From Intrasporangium sp. (GTDB lineage Bacteria; Actinomycetota; Actinomycetes; Actinomycetales; Dermatophilaceae), in contig NZ_JAKDLO010000010.1 in NCBI RefSeq assembly GCF_030452765.1, positions 1 to 45,521 of the forward strand: a stretch of DNA of 45,521 nucleotides. Reading direction: 5' to 3'. A model generated the notes under the pieces. It was not told where the DNA came from. It was given only the letters and a program-made list of their open reading frames with translations, and searched no databases. The stretch's first letter is position 1. Each line of letters begins with the position of its first letter. Shown here in pieces: positions 14,540-23,033 of the stretch. A program made the translations under genes and the position numbers.

Positions 14540-16030
14540 TCACGGCTGCCGGGGCAGCTCCCACGTGTGCACCGGTTCGTTGGCGTTCATCCCGTCGATG
14601 TAGGCCCGCAGCATCTCGCGCAGCGCCTTGTCGCGGGGCAGTCCCCGGGCCTCGAGCCGCGCGACGCACTCGCTCTGCCACGAGGCTCCGTTGACCCCCA
14701 GGATGCACCGTTGCTCGATGACGCCGAGGAACCGGTCCCGCACCGCCTGGGAGACGCCCCATCGGCTCAGGCCGTCGTAGGCCATCGGCAGGAGCCGACG
14801 CAGGACGAGCTCGGCCGCCGGCACGTCGCCGTAGCCCGGCCAGTAGGCCCGGGCGTCGATGCCGAGCCGGGCGCACTCCTCGAAGTTGGACTCGGCCGCG
14901 GAGAAGCTCATCTGCGTCCACACCGGACGGTCGTCCTCGGCCAGGACCCGGATCGCGCCGTAGTAGAACGCCGCGTTGGCGAGGACGTCGACGATGCTCG
15001 GGCCGGCCGGCAGCACCCGGTTCTCCACCCGCAGGTGCGGTCGCCCGCCGACGATGTCGTAGATCGGGCGGTTCCATCGGTAGACGGTCCCGTTGTGCAG
15101 GCGCAGCTCTTTCAGCTCCGGGATCTGGCCCTGCTCGAAGACGAGCTCCGGCTGCTCGTCGGTGATCTCTGGCAGCAGCGAGGGGAAGTAGCGGACGTTC
15201 TCCTCGAAGAGGTCGAAGATCGAGGTGATCCACCGCTCGCCGAACCAGACCCGGGGCCGCACGCCCTGAGCCTTCAGCTCGGCCGGCCGGGTGTCGGTCG
15301 ACTGGGTGAACAGCGGGATCCGTGTCTCGGCCCAGAGCCGCTGCCCGAGGAAGAACGGCGAGTTCGCGCCGAGTGCGAGCTGCGGGCCCGAGAGCACCTG
15401 CGCGGCGTTCCAGTGATCGGCGAAGCGGTCCGGCTGGACCTGCAGGTGCAGCTGGATCGAGGTGCACGCGGACTCGGGAGCCAGCGAGTCGGAGTAGCGC
15501 GCGATGCGCTCTCCCGTCGGTCCCTCGATCTCGAGCCACACGTCCTCGCCTCGGGCGTCGAGCACCGCGTTGTTCAGGGCCTCGTAGCGGATGTTCTCGC
15601 TGATCCAGTCGCCCTCGAAGTGTTCCGGCATGACGGTCGGCAGGATGCCGATCGAGACGATGCCGACGCCGAGCTCGGCGGCCCGGGCGTCGGCCCGGTT
15701 GAGCGAGGTGCGCAGGTGCTCCTCGAGCTCGAGGGCGGCATTCCCCGGCAGCGGTCCCGGGGGCACGTTGAGCTCGATGTTGTACCGGGCGAGCTCGGTC
15801 TGGTAATCGGGGTCGGCGATCTGCTCGAGGACGGTCTTGTTGTCGAGCTTCGGTCCGAGGTCGTCGGCCACGAGGTTGAGCTCGATCTCGAGGCCGGTCA
15901 TCGGCCGGTCGAACTCGAACTTGCTATGGCTCAGCATGCGTTCGAACACGTCGAGATCGCGACGTACCTTCTCGCGGTAGAGCTGTCGCTGCTCTCGGGT
16001 GTATCTGGCCTGCTCGACGTCGGCGCCCAC
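14540..16030 (-). CDS. GCS2-type glutamate--cysteine ligase family protein
   Basis: This 496-residue protein is of the actinobacterial GCS2/carboxylate-amine ligase group. These ATP-dependent enzymes join a gamma-carboxyl of glutamate to an amine, often of cysteine. The N-terminus carries RPMTGLEIELNLV (Mg/ATP acidic cluster), then YNIELNVPPGPL, PESACTSIQLHLQV and LRVENRVLPAGPS, all conserved in this group. I start at GTG 16030 because a TTG 18 bases further upstream is the only other candidate and adds no conserved sequence; neither has a clear ribosome-binding site. Actinobacteria generally use mycothiol rather than glutathione, so the true product may be gamma-glutamylcysteine for another pathway. 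The specific reaction is not established. Confidence 0.85.
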   Translation of the reverse strand: MGADVEQARYTREQRQLYREKVRRDLDVFERMLSHSKFEFDRPMTGLEIELNLVADDLGPKLDNKTVLEQIADPDYQTELARYNIELNVPPGPLPGNAALELEEHLRTSLNRADARAAELGVGIVSIGILPTVMPEHFEGDWISENIRYEALNNAVLDARGEDVWLEIEGPTGERIARYSDSLAPESACTSIQLHLQVQPDRFADHWNAAQVLSGPQLALGANSPFFLGQRLWAETRIPLFTQSTDTRPAELKAQGVRPRVWFGERWITSIFDLFEENVRYFPSLLPEITDEQPELVFEQGQIPELKELRLHNGTVYRWNRPIYDIVGGRPHLRVENRVLPAGPSIVDVLANAAFYYGAIRVLAEDDRPVWTQMSFSAAESNFEECARLGIDARAYWPGYGDVPAAELVLRRLLPMAYDGLSRWGVSQAVRDRFLGVIEQRCILGVNGASWQSECVARLEARGLPRDKALREMLRAYIDGMNANEPVHTWELPRQP

Positions 16031-16049
16031 GACCAGAGGAAACCACAAA

Positions 16050-16081
16050 CCGGGCCGTCGCGCGAGAGGGGTCCGGCCCGG
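16050..16081 (-). terminator. Terminator-like hairpin downstream of gcvP
   Basis: CCGGGCC (16050-16056) and GGCCCGG (16075-16081) form a perfect 7-bp GC stem with an 18-base loop, starting 21 bases past the gcvP stop and before the ligase gene on the same strand. It may separate the two transcripts; no T-run follows. Confidence 0.4.
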
Positions 16082-16101
16082 CGTGTCGGAGTCGAGCCGG
16101 A

Positions 16102-18996
16102 TCAGTCCTCGAACGCCTCCGGCGCGGGGCAGGAGCAGATCAGGTTGCGATCGCCGTAGGCCTGGTCGACACGGCTGACCGGGGGCCAGTACTTGTCACC
16201 CGGCACGACCCCTGCCGGGAAGACGGCACTGGCACGGTCGTACGGATGGTCCCACTCCCCCGCGACGTCACGGGCGGTGTGGGGCGCGTGGCGCAGCACG
16301 CTGTCGGCAGCCGCGGCCTCGCCACGGGCAACCGCCGCGATCTCCTGGCGGATCGCGATCATGGCGTCGCAGAACCGGTCGAGCTCGTGCAGGTCCTCCG
16401 ACTCGGTCGGCTCGACCATGAGCGTCCCGGCGACCGGGAAGGACATCGTGGGCGCGTGGAAGCCGTAGTCGATCAGGCGCTTGGCGACGTCGTCGACAGT
16501 GACGCCGGTCTCGGCGGTCAGGCCCCGCAGGTCGAGGATGCACTCGTGCGCGACCAGCCCGTCGACACCGGAGTAGAGCACCGGGAAGTGGTCACGCAGC
16601 CGCGCGGCCACGTAGTTGGCGTTGAGCACCGCGACCTGGCTGGCATGCCGCAGCCCAGCCCCACCCATGAGCCGGATGTAGGCCCATGAGATCGGCAGGA
16701 TGAGCGCCGACCCGTAGGGGGCCGCCGACACCGGGCCGACGCCGCCGGCCGGCCCGGCCTCCGGGGCCAACGGGTGGTTGGGCAGGTGGGGGGCGAGGTG
16801 CGCACGGACCGCGACCGGCCCGACCCCCGGGCCCCCGCCGCCATGCGGGATGCAGAACGTCTTGTGCAGGTTCAGGTGCGACACGTCGGCGCCGAAGCGG
16901 CCGGGCTGGGCCAGCCCGACCAGAGCGTTGAGGTTGGCCCCGTCGACGTACACCTGCCCGCCCGCGTCGTGCACGAGCGCGCACAGCTCGGTGATGGTGT
17001 CCTCGTAGACGCCGTGGGTCGAGGGATAGGTCACCATGATGGCGGCGAGCTCGTCGTGGTTGGCCACGATCTTGGCCTTCAGGTCGTCCAGGTCGACGCT
17101 CCCGTCGGGTGCGGTCTTGACGACGACGACCTTCAGGCCCGCCATCACGGCGGACGCGGCGTTGGTCCCGTGCGCGCTCGCCGGGATGAGGCACACGCGG
17201 CGGTGACCCTGCCCGTTGGCCTCGTGGTACGCGTGGATGGCGAGGAGCCCGGCGAACTCGCCCTGTGAGCCGGCGTTCGGCTGGAGGGAGACGGCGTCAT
17301 ACCCGGTGATCTCGCTGAGCCAGTCGGCGAGCTGCCCGATGAGCTCACGGATGCCCACCGTCTGCTCGGCCGGCGCGAACGGGTGCAGGCCCGCGAACTC
17401 GGGCCAGGAGATCGGTTCCATCTCGGTCGTCGCGTTGAGCTTCATCGTGCACGACCCGAGCGGGATCATACCCCGGTCGAGCGCGAAGTCACGATCCGAG
17501 AGCGTGCGCAGATAGCGCAGCATCGCCGTCTCGGAGCGGTGCGCGTGGAAGACGGGGTGGGTGAGGAACTCGCTGGTGCGAGAAAGCGACTCCGGTATGC
17601 CGCTCGGCTCGCCGGCCTCGTCCGCGACGTCCGCGACGAGCACCTCGCAGACGGCCCCGACAGTGTCGTGCGTCGTCGTCTCGTCGAAGCTGAGCCCGAT
17701 GTGGTGCTCGTCCACGCGCCGCACGTTGAGGCCCCGCTCGAGGAAGCGGCCCACGAGCTGCGTGGCGCGCCCGGGCACGGCCAGCGTGATCGTGTCGAAC
17801 CAGGTGTCTCCGACGACCTCGACTCCGGTCGCGACGAGGGAGCTGCGGACCCGCGTGGTGTGCCCGGCGACCCGGCGGGCGATCGCGGTCAGGCCGTTCG
17901 GGCCGTGCCACACGGCGTACATGCTCGCCATGACCGCGAGCAGCACCTGGGCGGTGCAGATGTTGGAGGTCGCCTTCTCACGACGGATGTGCTGTTCGCG
18001 GGTCTGCAGCGCGAGCCGGTAGGCCGGTGCGCCGGTCGCGTCGACCGAGACGCCCACGAGCCGGCCGGGCAGCTGTCTCTCGAGACCCTGGTGGACCGAC
18101 ATGTAGCCGGCGTGCGGGCCACCGAAGCCCATCGGCACCCCCAGGCGCTGGGCGCTGCCGACCGCGATGTCGGCGCCCCACTCCCCCGGAGGGGTCAGCA
18201 GGGTCAGGGCGAGCAGGTCGGTGCATGCGGTGAGCAGCCCCTTGGTCGCGTGGACGAGCTCGGCGAGGGTGCGCCAGTCGACGATCTCACCGGTGGCCGT
18301 CGGGTACTGCACGACGACGCCGGCGACGCGACGCCCCTGCGCCGCTTCGGCGAGCTGCTCGGCGTCCGTGACGGACCGGAGGTCGACGACGGCCAGTGGC
18401 AGGCCGCCGGCGGCGGCCCGGGTCTGCATGACGGCGATCGTCTGGGGGAAGACCTGCTGGTCGACCAGGACGACGGCATCGGGCCCGGAGCGGGTCGCGC
18501 GGTGCATGAGCGACATCGCCTCGGCCGCTGCCGTCGCCTCGTCGAGCAGCGACGACCCGGCGATGGGCAGGCCGGTGAGGTCGCTGATCACGGTCTGGAA
18601 GTTGAGCAGCGCCTCCAGCCTCCCCTGCGAGATCTCCGGCTGGTAGGGCGTGTACGCCGTGTACCAAGCCGGGTTCTCGAGGACGTTGCGCCGCACCACG
18701 GGTGGCGTCACGGTGCCGTAGTAGCCGAGCCCGATCAGCGACTGGACGAGCGTGTTGCGCGACGCGAGGCCCCGCAGCTCCTCGATGACGTCGCTCTCGC
18801 TCCGGGCGGCGGTGAGGTCGAGTGGCTCGGCCTGGCGGATGGCGCCGGGCATCGCACGGTCGCTGAGCGCCTCGAGCGAAGGCTGGCCCACGACCTCGAG
18901 CATGCGCGCGATGTCCTGGGGCCCGGGGCCGACATGCCGCGCGACGAAGTCGGGCAGGTCGCTTGGGGACTGGTCGGTCGGCTGGTCGAACTGCAT
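16102..18996 (-). CDS. gcvP: Glycine dehydrogenase (decarboxylating), P protein of the glycine cleavage system
   Basis: This 964-residue PLP enzyme decarboxylates glycine and passes the aminomethyl group to lipoyl-GcvH, whose gene lies 3 kb upstream. It is a single fused chain (both halves of the P protein), as usual in actinobacteria. N-terminal features include [19 protein letters not shown]-like [12 protein letters not shown] and [18 protein letters not shown]. The PLP lysine is K712 in [20 protein letters not shown], with the glycine-rich loop following. GGAGC lies 7 bases before the ATG, just after a small hairpin. Expression is controlled by a glycine riboswitch at 19073-19160 and its own promoter. 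gcvT is not in the window. Confidence 0.97.
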   Translation of the reverse strand: MQFDQPTDQSPSDLPDFVARHVGPGPQDIARMLEVVGQPSLEALSDRAMPGAIRQAEPLDLTAARSESDVIEELRGLASRNTLVQSLIGLGYYGTVTPPVVRRNVLENPAWYTAYTPYQPEISQGRLEALLNFQTVISDLTGLPIAGSSLLDEATAAAEAMSLMHRATRSGPDAVVLVDQQVFPQTIAVMQTRAAAGGLPLAVVDLRSVTDAEQLAEAAQGRRVAGVVVQYPTATGEIVDWRTLAELVHATKGLLTACTDLLALTLLTPPGEWGADIAVGSAQRLGVPMGFGGPHAGYMSVHQGLERQLPGRLVGVSVDATGAPAYRLALQTREQHIRREKATSNICTAQVLLAVMASMYAVWHGPNGLTAIARRVAGHTTRVRSSLVATGVEVVGDTWFDTITLAVPGRATQLVGRFLERGLNVRRVDEHHIGLSFDETTTHDTVGAVCEVLVADVADEAGEPSGIPESLSRTSEFLTHPVFHAHRSETAMLRYLRTLSDRDFALDRGMIPLGSCTMKLNATTEMEPISWPEFAGLHPFAPAEQTVGIRELIGQLADWLSEITGYDAVSLQPNAGSQGEFAGLLAIHAYHEANGQGHRRVCLIPASAHGTNAASAVMAGLKVVVVKTAPDGSVDLDDLKAKIVANHDELAAIMVTYPSTHGVYEDTITELCALVHDAGGQVYVDGANLNALVGLAQPGRFGADVSHLNLHKTFCIPHGGGGPGVGPVAVRAHLAPHLPNHPLAPEAGPAGGVGPVSAAPYGSALILPISWAYIRLMGGAGLRHASQVAVLNANYVAARLRDHFPVLYSGVDGLVAHECILDLRGLTAETGVTVDDVAKRLIDYGFHAPTMSFPVAGTLMVEPTESEDLHELDRFCDAMIAIRQEIAAVARGEAAAADSVLRHAPHTARDVAGEWDHPYDRASAVFPAGVVPGDKYWPPVSRVDQAYGDRNLICSCPAPEAFED

Positions 18997-19015
18997 GTGC
19001 TGCTCCTGACGGGTC

Positions 19016-19054
19016 GAGCGGTTACCGCTCCCCGCCTGTCGACCGATGACGGGG
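19016..19054 (-). promoter_or_regulatory. Expression platform between glycine aptamer and gcvP
   Basis: Two stems follow the aptamer in the leader: CGGGG/CCCCG (arms 19050-19054 and 19030-19034), and GAGCGG-TTA-CCGCTC (19016-19030), which ends about 8 bases before the GGAGC ribosome-binding site of gcvP. One base is shared by both stems, so they may be alternative. This suggests control of translation initiation or folding rather than a T-run terminator. A ghost-aptamer role for the first stem is possible. Confidence 0.4.
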
Positions 19055-19072
19055 TCTCCAGATGTGCCTTAC

Positions 19073-19160
19073 CTGCGCGGTTCGGGTGCCTGAGAGGTTC
19101 CGGGGATGTTGCCCCTTCGGCGCCTCGAGGTGACGCCGCCTCGAGGACTCTCCCGCGCAG
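19073..19160 (-). promoter_or_regulatory. Glycine riboswitch (single aptamer) in the gcvP leader
   Basis: The minus-strand leader has every landmark of the gcvT-element aptamer: CGGGAGAG at the 5' side, GCGCCGAAGGGGCAA in the middle and CCTCTCAGGCACCCGAAC at the 3' side. The closing helix P1 is a perfect 8-bp pair, CTGCGCGG (19160-19153) with CCGCGCAG (19080-19073). A CCTCGAGG/CCTCGAGG stem closes the variable arm. Glycine binding should raise expression of gcvP so that excess glycine is degraded. Only one aptamer is seen, whereas many glycine riboswitches are tandem. Confidence 0.9.
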
Positions 19161-19178
19161 GGTCGGTCAGCAGCATCG

Positions 19179-19207
19179 AATCTACCAGTGTGCGCCGGTC
19201 GGTTCAC
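19179..19207 (-). promoter_or_regulatory. Promoter of the glycine riboswitch-gcvP transcript
   Basis: On the minus strand GTGAAC (19207-19202) and TAGATT (19184-19179) are separated by exactly 17 bases, fitting -35 and -10 positions for the housekeeping sigma factor. The -10 lies 18 bases before the aptamer's first paired base. The -35 overlaps the TGA stop of the upstream MerR gene, so gcvP can be transcribed separately from that operon. Confidence 0.5.
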
Positions 19208-19779
19208 GCCATGCGCTTGGCTCGGCGGGCAGACAGCTCGTCGTCGGGATGCTCGGTGGGGGTCGGGTCGTCGGCACGCTCGCTCGGCAGGTCCGCGAGC
19301 TCGCCCTCGACCTCGCGCCACACGCGCCCGACCGCGATGCCGAAGACGCCTTGGCCGCCCTGCACGAGGTCGATGACCTCGTCGGCCGACGTGCACTCGT
19401 ACACGGAGGCTCCGTCGCTCATCAGTGTGATCTGGGCGAGGTCGTCGACACCCCGGTCACGCAGGTGCGTGATGGCGACGCGGATCTGCTGGAGGGACAC
19501 CCCGGTGTCGAGGAGGCGCTTGACGACCTTGAGGACCAGGATGTCGCGGAAGCCGTACAGGCGCTGGGTGCCCGAGCCGGTGGCGCTGCGCACCGCTGGC
19601 TCGACGAGGCCGGTGCGCGCCCAGTAGTCGAGCTGACGGTACGTGATGCCGGCGGCCTTGCACGCGGTTGTGCCCCGGTAGCCGGTGTCCTCGTCGAGAT
19701 CGGGCAGGTCGTCGTCGAACAGAAGTCCTTGGGCGGCAGGTGGCGTGGGGCGCCGATGGGAGTCCTGCGTAGCAGCCAT
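19204..19779 (-). CDS. MerR-family transcriptional regulator (Rv1830-like)
   Basis: This 191-residue protein has an N-terminal winged helix of MerR type: GYRGTTACKAAGITYRQLDY, then WARTGLVEPAVRSATGSGTQ and RLYGFRDILVLKVVKRLLDT (about residues 33-93). There follows VSLQQIRVAITHLRDRG and a C-terminal part with no metal-binding cysteines, so it is not a classic metal sensor. The ATG follows a strong AGGAGG by 5 bases. The position between a bifunctional-nuclease gene and gcvP matches Rv1830 of M. tuberculosis. Its promoter carries iteron-like repeats (19818-19882), perhaps for autoregulation. Its targets are unknown. Confidence 0.9.
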   Translation of the reverse strand: MAATQDSHRRPTPPAAQGLLFDDDLPDLDEDTGYRGTTACKAAGITYRQLDYWARTGLVEPAVRSATGSGTQRLYGFRDILVLKVVKRLLDTGVSLQQIRVAITHLRDRGVDDLAQITLMSDGASVYECTSADEVIDLVQGGQGVFGIAVGRVWREVEGELADLPSERADDPTPTEHPDDELSARRAKRMA

Positions 19780-19817
19780 GCGACCTCCTGGACGACACCG
19801 TGACAACAGCGGACAGT

Positions 19818-19882
19818 TGACAACTGCAGAGCGTGACAACTGCAGAGCCTGACGACTGTAGACACCGTGATAACTACAACAT
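19818..19882 (-). repeat. Iteron-like repeats in the promoter region of the MerR gene
   Basis: TGACAACTGCAGAGC occurs exactly at 19818-19832 and 19834-19848 (16-base period). Two diverged copies follow: TGACGACTGTAGACA at 19850-19864 and TGATAACTACAACAT at 19868-19882. Together they fill most of the leader just upstream of the MerR ATG (19779). Evenly spaced repeats of this kind usually bind a protein along one face of the DNA. The 200-base gap to the next gene holds nothing else I recognise. Confidence 0.55.
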
Positions 19883-19979
19883 CGTGGTTCACACCGACGG
19901 TAGTTCCGACGCACCGACCCGTCAATCATCCGGGCCCATTGCTCGGGCGTGTCGAAAACCTTCAGGATGAAGTAGAGGG

Positions 19980-20474
19980 TCAAGACTTGGGCGGCGACTC
20001 CGGCCCCTCGGGCTTGTCGAAGTCCTCGGCCGAGACGTGGTCGAGGAACTCCTTGAACCGCTCCACCTCGTCGTCCTCCTCGGAGGAGACGACGATGGCC
20101 GCCTCGTCGAGGACCGCCGGGTCGACGAAGACCTTCGCATCGGTGCGCAGGGCCAGGGCGATCGCGTCGGACGCCCGGGCACCGACCTCGGTCTTGCCGT
20201 CGATGATGAGGGCAGCGTGGAACACCGAGTCCTTGAGCGCAACGATGCGCACCTCGGTCAACGTGTGCCCCAGGACCGCGAGCAGGTCGCGCATCAGGTC
20301 GTGGGTCAGCGGGCGCGGCGGGACGACGCCCTGCTGCGCGTACGTGATCGCCGCGGCTTCGGGTGCGCCGATCCAGATCGGCAGGTACCGCCCACCATCC
20401 CGCTCGCGCAGCAGCACGATCGGGTGGTTCGTCGGCATCTCGACCCGGACCCCGAGCACATCGACCTCTCTCAC
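19980..20474 (-). CDS. Bifunctional nuclease family protein (BFN/DUF151)
   Basis: This 164-residue protein starts MREVDVLGVRVEMPTNHPIV and contains LRERDGGRYLPIWIGAPEAA, the signature of the BFN domain, followed by LTHDLMRDLLAVLG and the acidic-basic SFHAAL-like strand of the family (KDSVFHAALIIDG). Plant members have DNase and RNase activity; bacterial roles are unknown. The C-terminal 35 residues are very acidic and probably flexible. It lies between two MerR regulator genes, as in Rv1829. It is 33 bases from the upstream FtsR-like gene, so probably in the same transcript. Confidence 0.9.
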   Translation of the reverse strand: MREVDVLGVRVEMPTNHPIVLLRERDGGRYLPIWIGAPEAAAITYAQQGVVPPRPLTHDLMRDLLAVLGHTLTEVRIVALKDSVFHAALIIDGKTEVGARASDAIALALRTDAKVFVDPAVLDEAAIVVSSEEDDEVERFKEFLDHVSAEDFDKPEGPESPPKS

Positions 20475-20507
20475 GCGTCCACCGTACCCCGCGGCAGTCC
20501 GGTTGCG

Positions 20508-21188
20508 TCAGCGGTCGATTCGGGCCTTGACGAGCGCCACGTGCAGGGCGATGCACGACGTCAGCATCTCCGCGGCGGCGTCGTCGCGGGCCTCCCCACG
20601 GCTCGTGGACAAGACCTGGTGGACCAGCCCGATCTCGCGGTCGGCGGCCGTGCGGAAGGGACGCAGGTGGCGGGCCTCGAGCCCGTGGGCGGCCAGACGA
20701 CCCGCCGCGATGGCCACGTCGAGGTCGTTGGCGTCGAAGTGCCCGGCCGGGTCCGGCTCGAGCAGCCCGAAGCTCTCGAGTGCGTGGAAGGTCTCGCGGT
20801 CGAGACCCGCCGCCGAGCGCAGCTCGGGGCCGGTCAGGGACAGGACCCGCCGGGTCCGCAGGTGCGCCGGCCGCGGCAGGTCGGGGTCCGGGGACGGCGC
20901 CGGCGCTGTGGGCAGCCCACCAGGCTGCTCGGACTCGGCCAAGCCACGGTCCAGGGCGTCGAGCGCCTCCTTGATGACCCGCAGGGGCCAGTACCGCTCG
21001 CGCTGCGCGGTGAGGATGTAGCGCATCCGCTCGACATCAGCCTCGGAGTAGGTCCGGTAGCCGGACGGTGTCCGCTCGGGAGTGAGCAGGCCCTCGGTCT
21101 CCAGGAAGCGGATCTTGGATGGGGTCAGGTCGGGGAACTCGCCGGTGAGCGCGGCGATGAGCCGACCGATGGTCAGCCGGGCCGCCAC
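20508..21188 (-). CDS. ftsR: MerR-family regulator, FtsR-like
   Basis: This 226-residue regulator starts LTIGRLIAALTGEFPDLTPS and continues KIRFLETEGLLTPERTPSGY and RTYSEADVERMRYIL, the MerR DNA-binding domain in its FtsR form. A second helical domain spans about residues 115-226. In Corynebacterium glutamicum, FtsR, encoded next to odhI, activates ftsZ; the mycobacterial counterpart is Rv1828. Here it lies 6 bases behind a garA/odhI-like gene, the same arrangement. The start is GTG 21188, weakly supported by a ribosome-binding site, probably coupled to the preceding gene. A role in division control is inferred from synteny and family. Confidence 0.9.
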   Translation of the reverse strand: MAARLTIGRLIAALTGEFPDLTPSKIRFLETEGLLTPERTPSGYRTYSEADVERMRYILTAQRERYWPLRVIKEALDALDRGLAESEQPGGLPTAPAPSPDPDLPRPAHLRTRRVLSLTGPELRSAAGLDRETFHALESFGLLEPDPAGHFDANDLDVAIAAGRLAAHGLEARHLRPFRTAADREIGLVHQVLSTSRGEARDDAAAEMLTSCIALHVALVKARIDR

Positions 21189-21194
21189 CGTAGG

Positions 21195-21659
21195 TCAGTC
21201 GGAGTAGTAGACGAGACGGAACTTGCCGATCTGGACCTCGTCGCCCGTCGTGAGGACGGCTTCGTCGATGCGCTCCCGGTTGACATAGGTCCCGTTGAGC
21301 GAGCCCGCGTCACGCACGAGGTACCCATCCGCACCCTGACGGGTGAAGACGGCGTGCTTGCGTGACACGGTCACGTCATCGAGGAAGATGTCGGAGTCGG
21401 GATGCCGCCCGGTGGTCACCGCCTCGTCGTCGAGCAGGAACCTGGCACCGGTGTTCGGGCCACGCTGGACGATCAGCAGTGCGGTGCCCGGTCGCAGAGC
21501 CCCGATCGTGGCTCGGTCCTGGGTGCTCAGCCCGCTCGGATGCGCTTCCGCGTGCTCCGTGTCGCCGGCGGGCACGCCTTGGAACCGCATGGTGCGCGGT
21601 TCGTTGGCGTCGTCGTCCCCTGCCGGCGGGGTCGTGGCGTCGTCGTGCTCGTCGCTCAC
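21195..21659 (-). CDS. garA: FHA-domain protein, GarA/OdhI-like
   Basis: This 154-residue protein has an FHA domain, about residues 60-150: TTGRHPDSDIFLDDVTVSRKH gives the phosphothreonine-binding Arg, Ser and His, and LNGTYVN the Asn. Relatives bind and inhibit 2-oxoglutarate dehydrogenase and glutamate dehydrogenase until protein kinases phosphorylate an N-terminal ETTSVF motif. That motif is not present here. The only similar stretch is EPRTMRF (residues 20-26) with a single Thr. The N-terminal 55 residues are acidic and probably flexible. GTG start with GAGGAGG 8 bases upstream. It sits between gcvH and ftsR as in mycobacteria. Confidence 0.88.
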   Translation of the reverse strand: MSDEHDDATTPPAGDDDANEPRTMRFQGVPAGDTEHAEAHPSGLSTQDRATIGALRPGTALLIVQRGPNTGARFLLDDEAVTTGRHPDSDIFLDDVTVSRKHAVFTRQGADGYLVRDAGSLNGTYVNRERIDEAVLTTGDEVQIGKFRLVYYSD

Positions 21660-21747
21660 GCGGGGGTCCTCCTCATCGGTGTCGCTGGGCTTGCTTCGGT
21701 CTCACGATAGTTCACCCGAAGCCACCCGGGTATATGCCCGGAATGCG

Positions 21748-22137
21748 TCAGGATGTCAGCGACGCCTGGTACTCCGCGGCACCCATGAGATCGTCGGCGG
21801 CCGTGGCATTCTCCAGGCGCATCTCGAACATCCAGCCTTCACCGTAGGGGTCGGTGTTGATGAGCTCGGGCGCGCCGTCCAGCGCCTCGTTGACGGCGGT
21901 CACCTCGCCCGCGAGCGGGGCGTAGATGTCGCTCACGGACTTGGTCGACTCGACCTCGCCGCACGAGTCGCCGACCGCGAGGCTGTCCCCGACCGCGGGA
22001 AGGGAGACATAGACCACGTCGCCGAGGGCGTCCTGCGCGAAGGCCGTGATGCCGATCCGGACGGTGTCCCCCTCGCTGCGCACCCACTCGTGGTCGGTCG
22101 TGTAGCGCAGGTCGTCGGGGTAGCTGAGCTCGGTCAT
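21748..22137 (-). CDS. gcvH: Glycine cleavage system H protein
   Basis: This 129-residue lipoyl carrier shuttles the aminomethyl group between the P, T and L proteins of the glycine cleavage complex. The lipoyl lysine is K66 in GEVESTKSVSDIYAP, preceded by the typical HEWVR (residues 16-20). The C-terminal GEGWMFEMRL is also conserved. The ATG at 22137 has CAGGAG 5 bases upstream. Longer frames upstream lack conservation. The 105-base leader contains CCACC-AAGT-GGTGG (22167-22180), a small stem of unknown role. No glycine aptamer is visible here, so gcvH and gcvP seem to be regulated differently. Confidence 0.96.
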   Translation of the reverse strand: MTELSYPDDLRYTTDHEWVRSEGDTVRIGITAFAQDALGDVVYVSLPAVGDSLAVGDSCGEVESTKSVSDIYAPLAGEVTAVNEALDGAPELINTDPYGEGWMFEMRLENATAADDLMGAAEYQASLTS

Positions 22138-22242
22138 GTCGCTCCTGTGATTGTCGTGAAGGCCCGCCACCAAGTGGTGGAGTCGGCACGTTGAGAGAAT
22201 GCCATGCGGGACGCCTCGGGCGCAGGATGAACGCTCGGCGGG

Positions 22243-23031
22243 TCATCCCGGTGGCTGTTCTGTCGGCGTGGCGTGGACCAGCGGCGTGCGGTGATGGATC
22301 GAGGTGACCCTGATGTCGTCGACCTCCGTCACGACCGCTGTTCCCCCCTTCTGTCGCATCGTCTCGACGACGCCACCGGGGATGGTCATCGCAGAGGCGA
22401 GTGTCTTGGAGTCGCCGATCGCCTTGACCTGGATCGGCCGTTGTACCTGGTGGCCGTCGACGAGGATCGCGTCGTCCCGGGTCTCGACGAAGCTCGACGC
22501 GACGACCCTCACCCCGCCGATGTCGATCACCTCGGCACCTGCGTCGCGCAGCTCCTGGATGAGGTCGATGACCACCGGACCGGTCACCTGCCGCTCCGGG
22601 TCGCTGATCATCACCTGGATCCCCGGGCCGTGGGCGGGCAGGCTGCCGGCGAGGATGCCGAGCGTGTCGACCCGTTTCTGCGCCTGCGCGATCGCCTCGG
22701 TCGCGTCGTCGGTGCCGTTCTTGAGCCGGTCGCGGGTTGTCTCGAGCTCGCGGACCTGCTGGTCCAGTCGGGAGGCACGCAGCGAGACGTCGTCGAGTAC
22801 GTTGACCAGCTCGCTCTGGCTGAGATCCTCCAGCCCGCGGGCGTTGGTCAGCTGGACCTGGGTGGCGATGCTGACGCCGAGGAGGGTGGCGAGCAGCGCG
22901 GCCAGGACATTGGCCTTGGTCAGCCGCGGGCGACCCATCCGGACGAGGCGCCGCCACGCGGCGACGCCGTCGGCCGAGCCCATCCGCGGGCGCGCACCCC
23001 CGGTCTGCTCACCTCCGCTCGGCTCGGTCAC
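22243..23031 (-). CDS. DUF881 membrane protein (second copy)
   Basis: This 262-residue protein has one membrane segment (about residues 39-60, NVLAALLATLLGVSIATQVQ), a coiled-coil-like stretch (ELVNVLDDVSLRASRLDQQV to about 115) and a DUF881 domain outside the cytoplasm, with GPGIQVMISDP and LIQELRDAGAEVIDIGGVRV. The GTG at 23031 begins two bases after the small-basic-protein gene. Two DUF881 genes flanking a small basic protein are conserved in actinobacteria (Rv1823, Rv1824, Rv1825). Their function is unknown; location among lipid and division genes suggests a cell-envelope role. Confidence 0.9.
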   Translation of the reverse strand: MTEPSGGEQTGGARPRMGSADGVAAWRRLVRMGRPRLTKANVLAALLATLLGVSIATQVQLTNARGLEDLSQSELVNVLDDVSLRASRLDQQVRELETTRDRLKNGTDDATEAIAQAQKRVDTLGILAGSLPAHGPGIQVMISDPERQVTGPVVIDLIQELRDAGAEVIDIGGVRVVASSFVETRDDAILVDGHQVQRPIQVKAIGDSKTLASAMTIPGGVVETMRQKGGTAVVTEVDDIRVTSIHHRTPLVHATPTEQPPG

Positions 23032-23033
23032 GG

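Noticed and set aside
17383-19803. Plus-strand open frame of 806 codons
   Set aside because: It is antisense to gcvP, the glycine riboswitch and the MerR gene, all well supported on the minus strand. No domain or ribosome-binding site supports it.
22167-22180. Second glycine riboswitch before gcvH
   Set aside because: Only a short CCACC/GGTGG stem is present; none of the conserved aptamer sequences occur in the gcvH leader.
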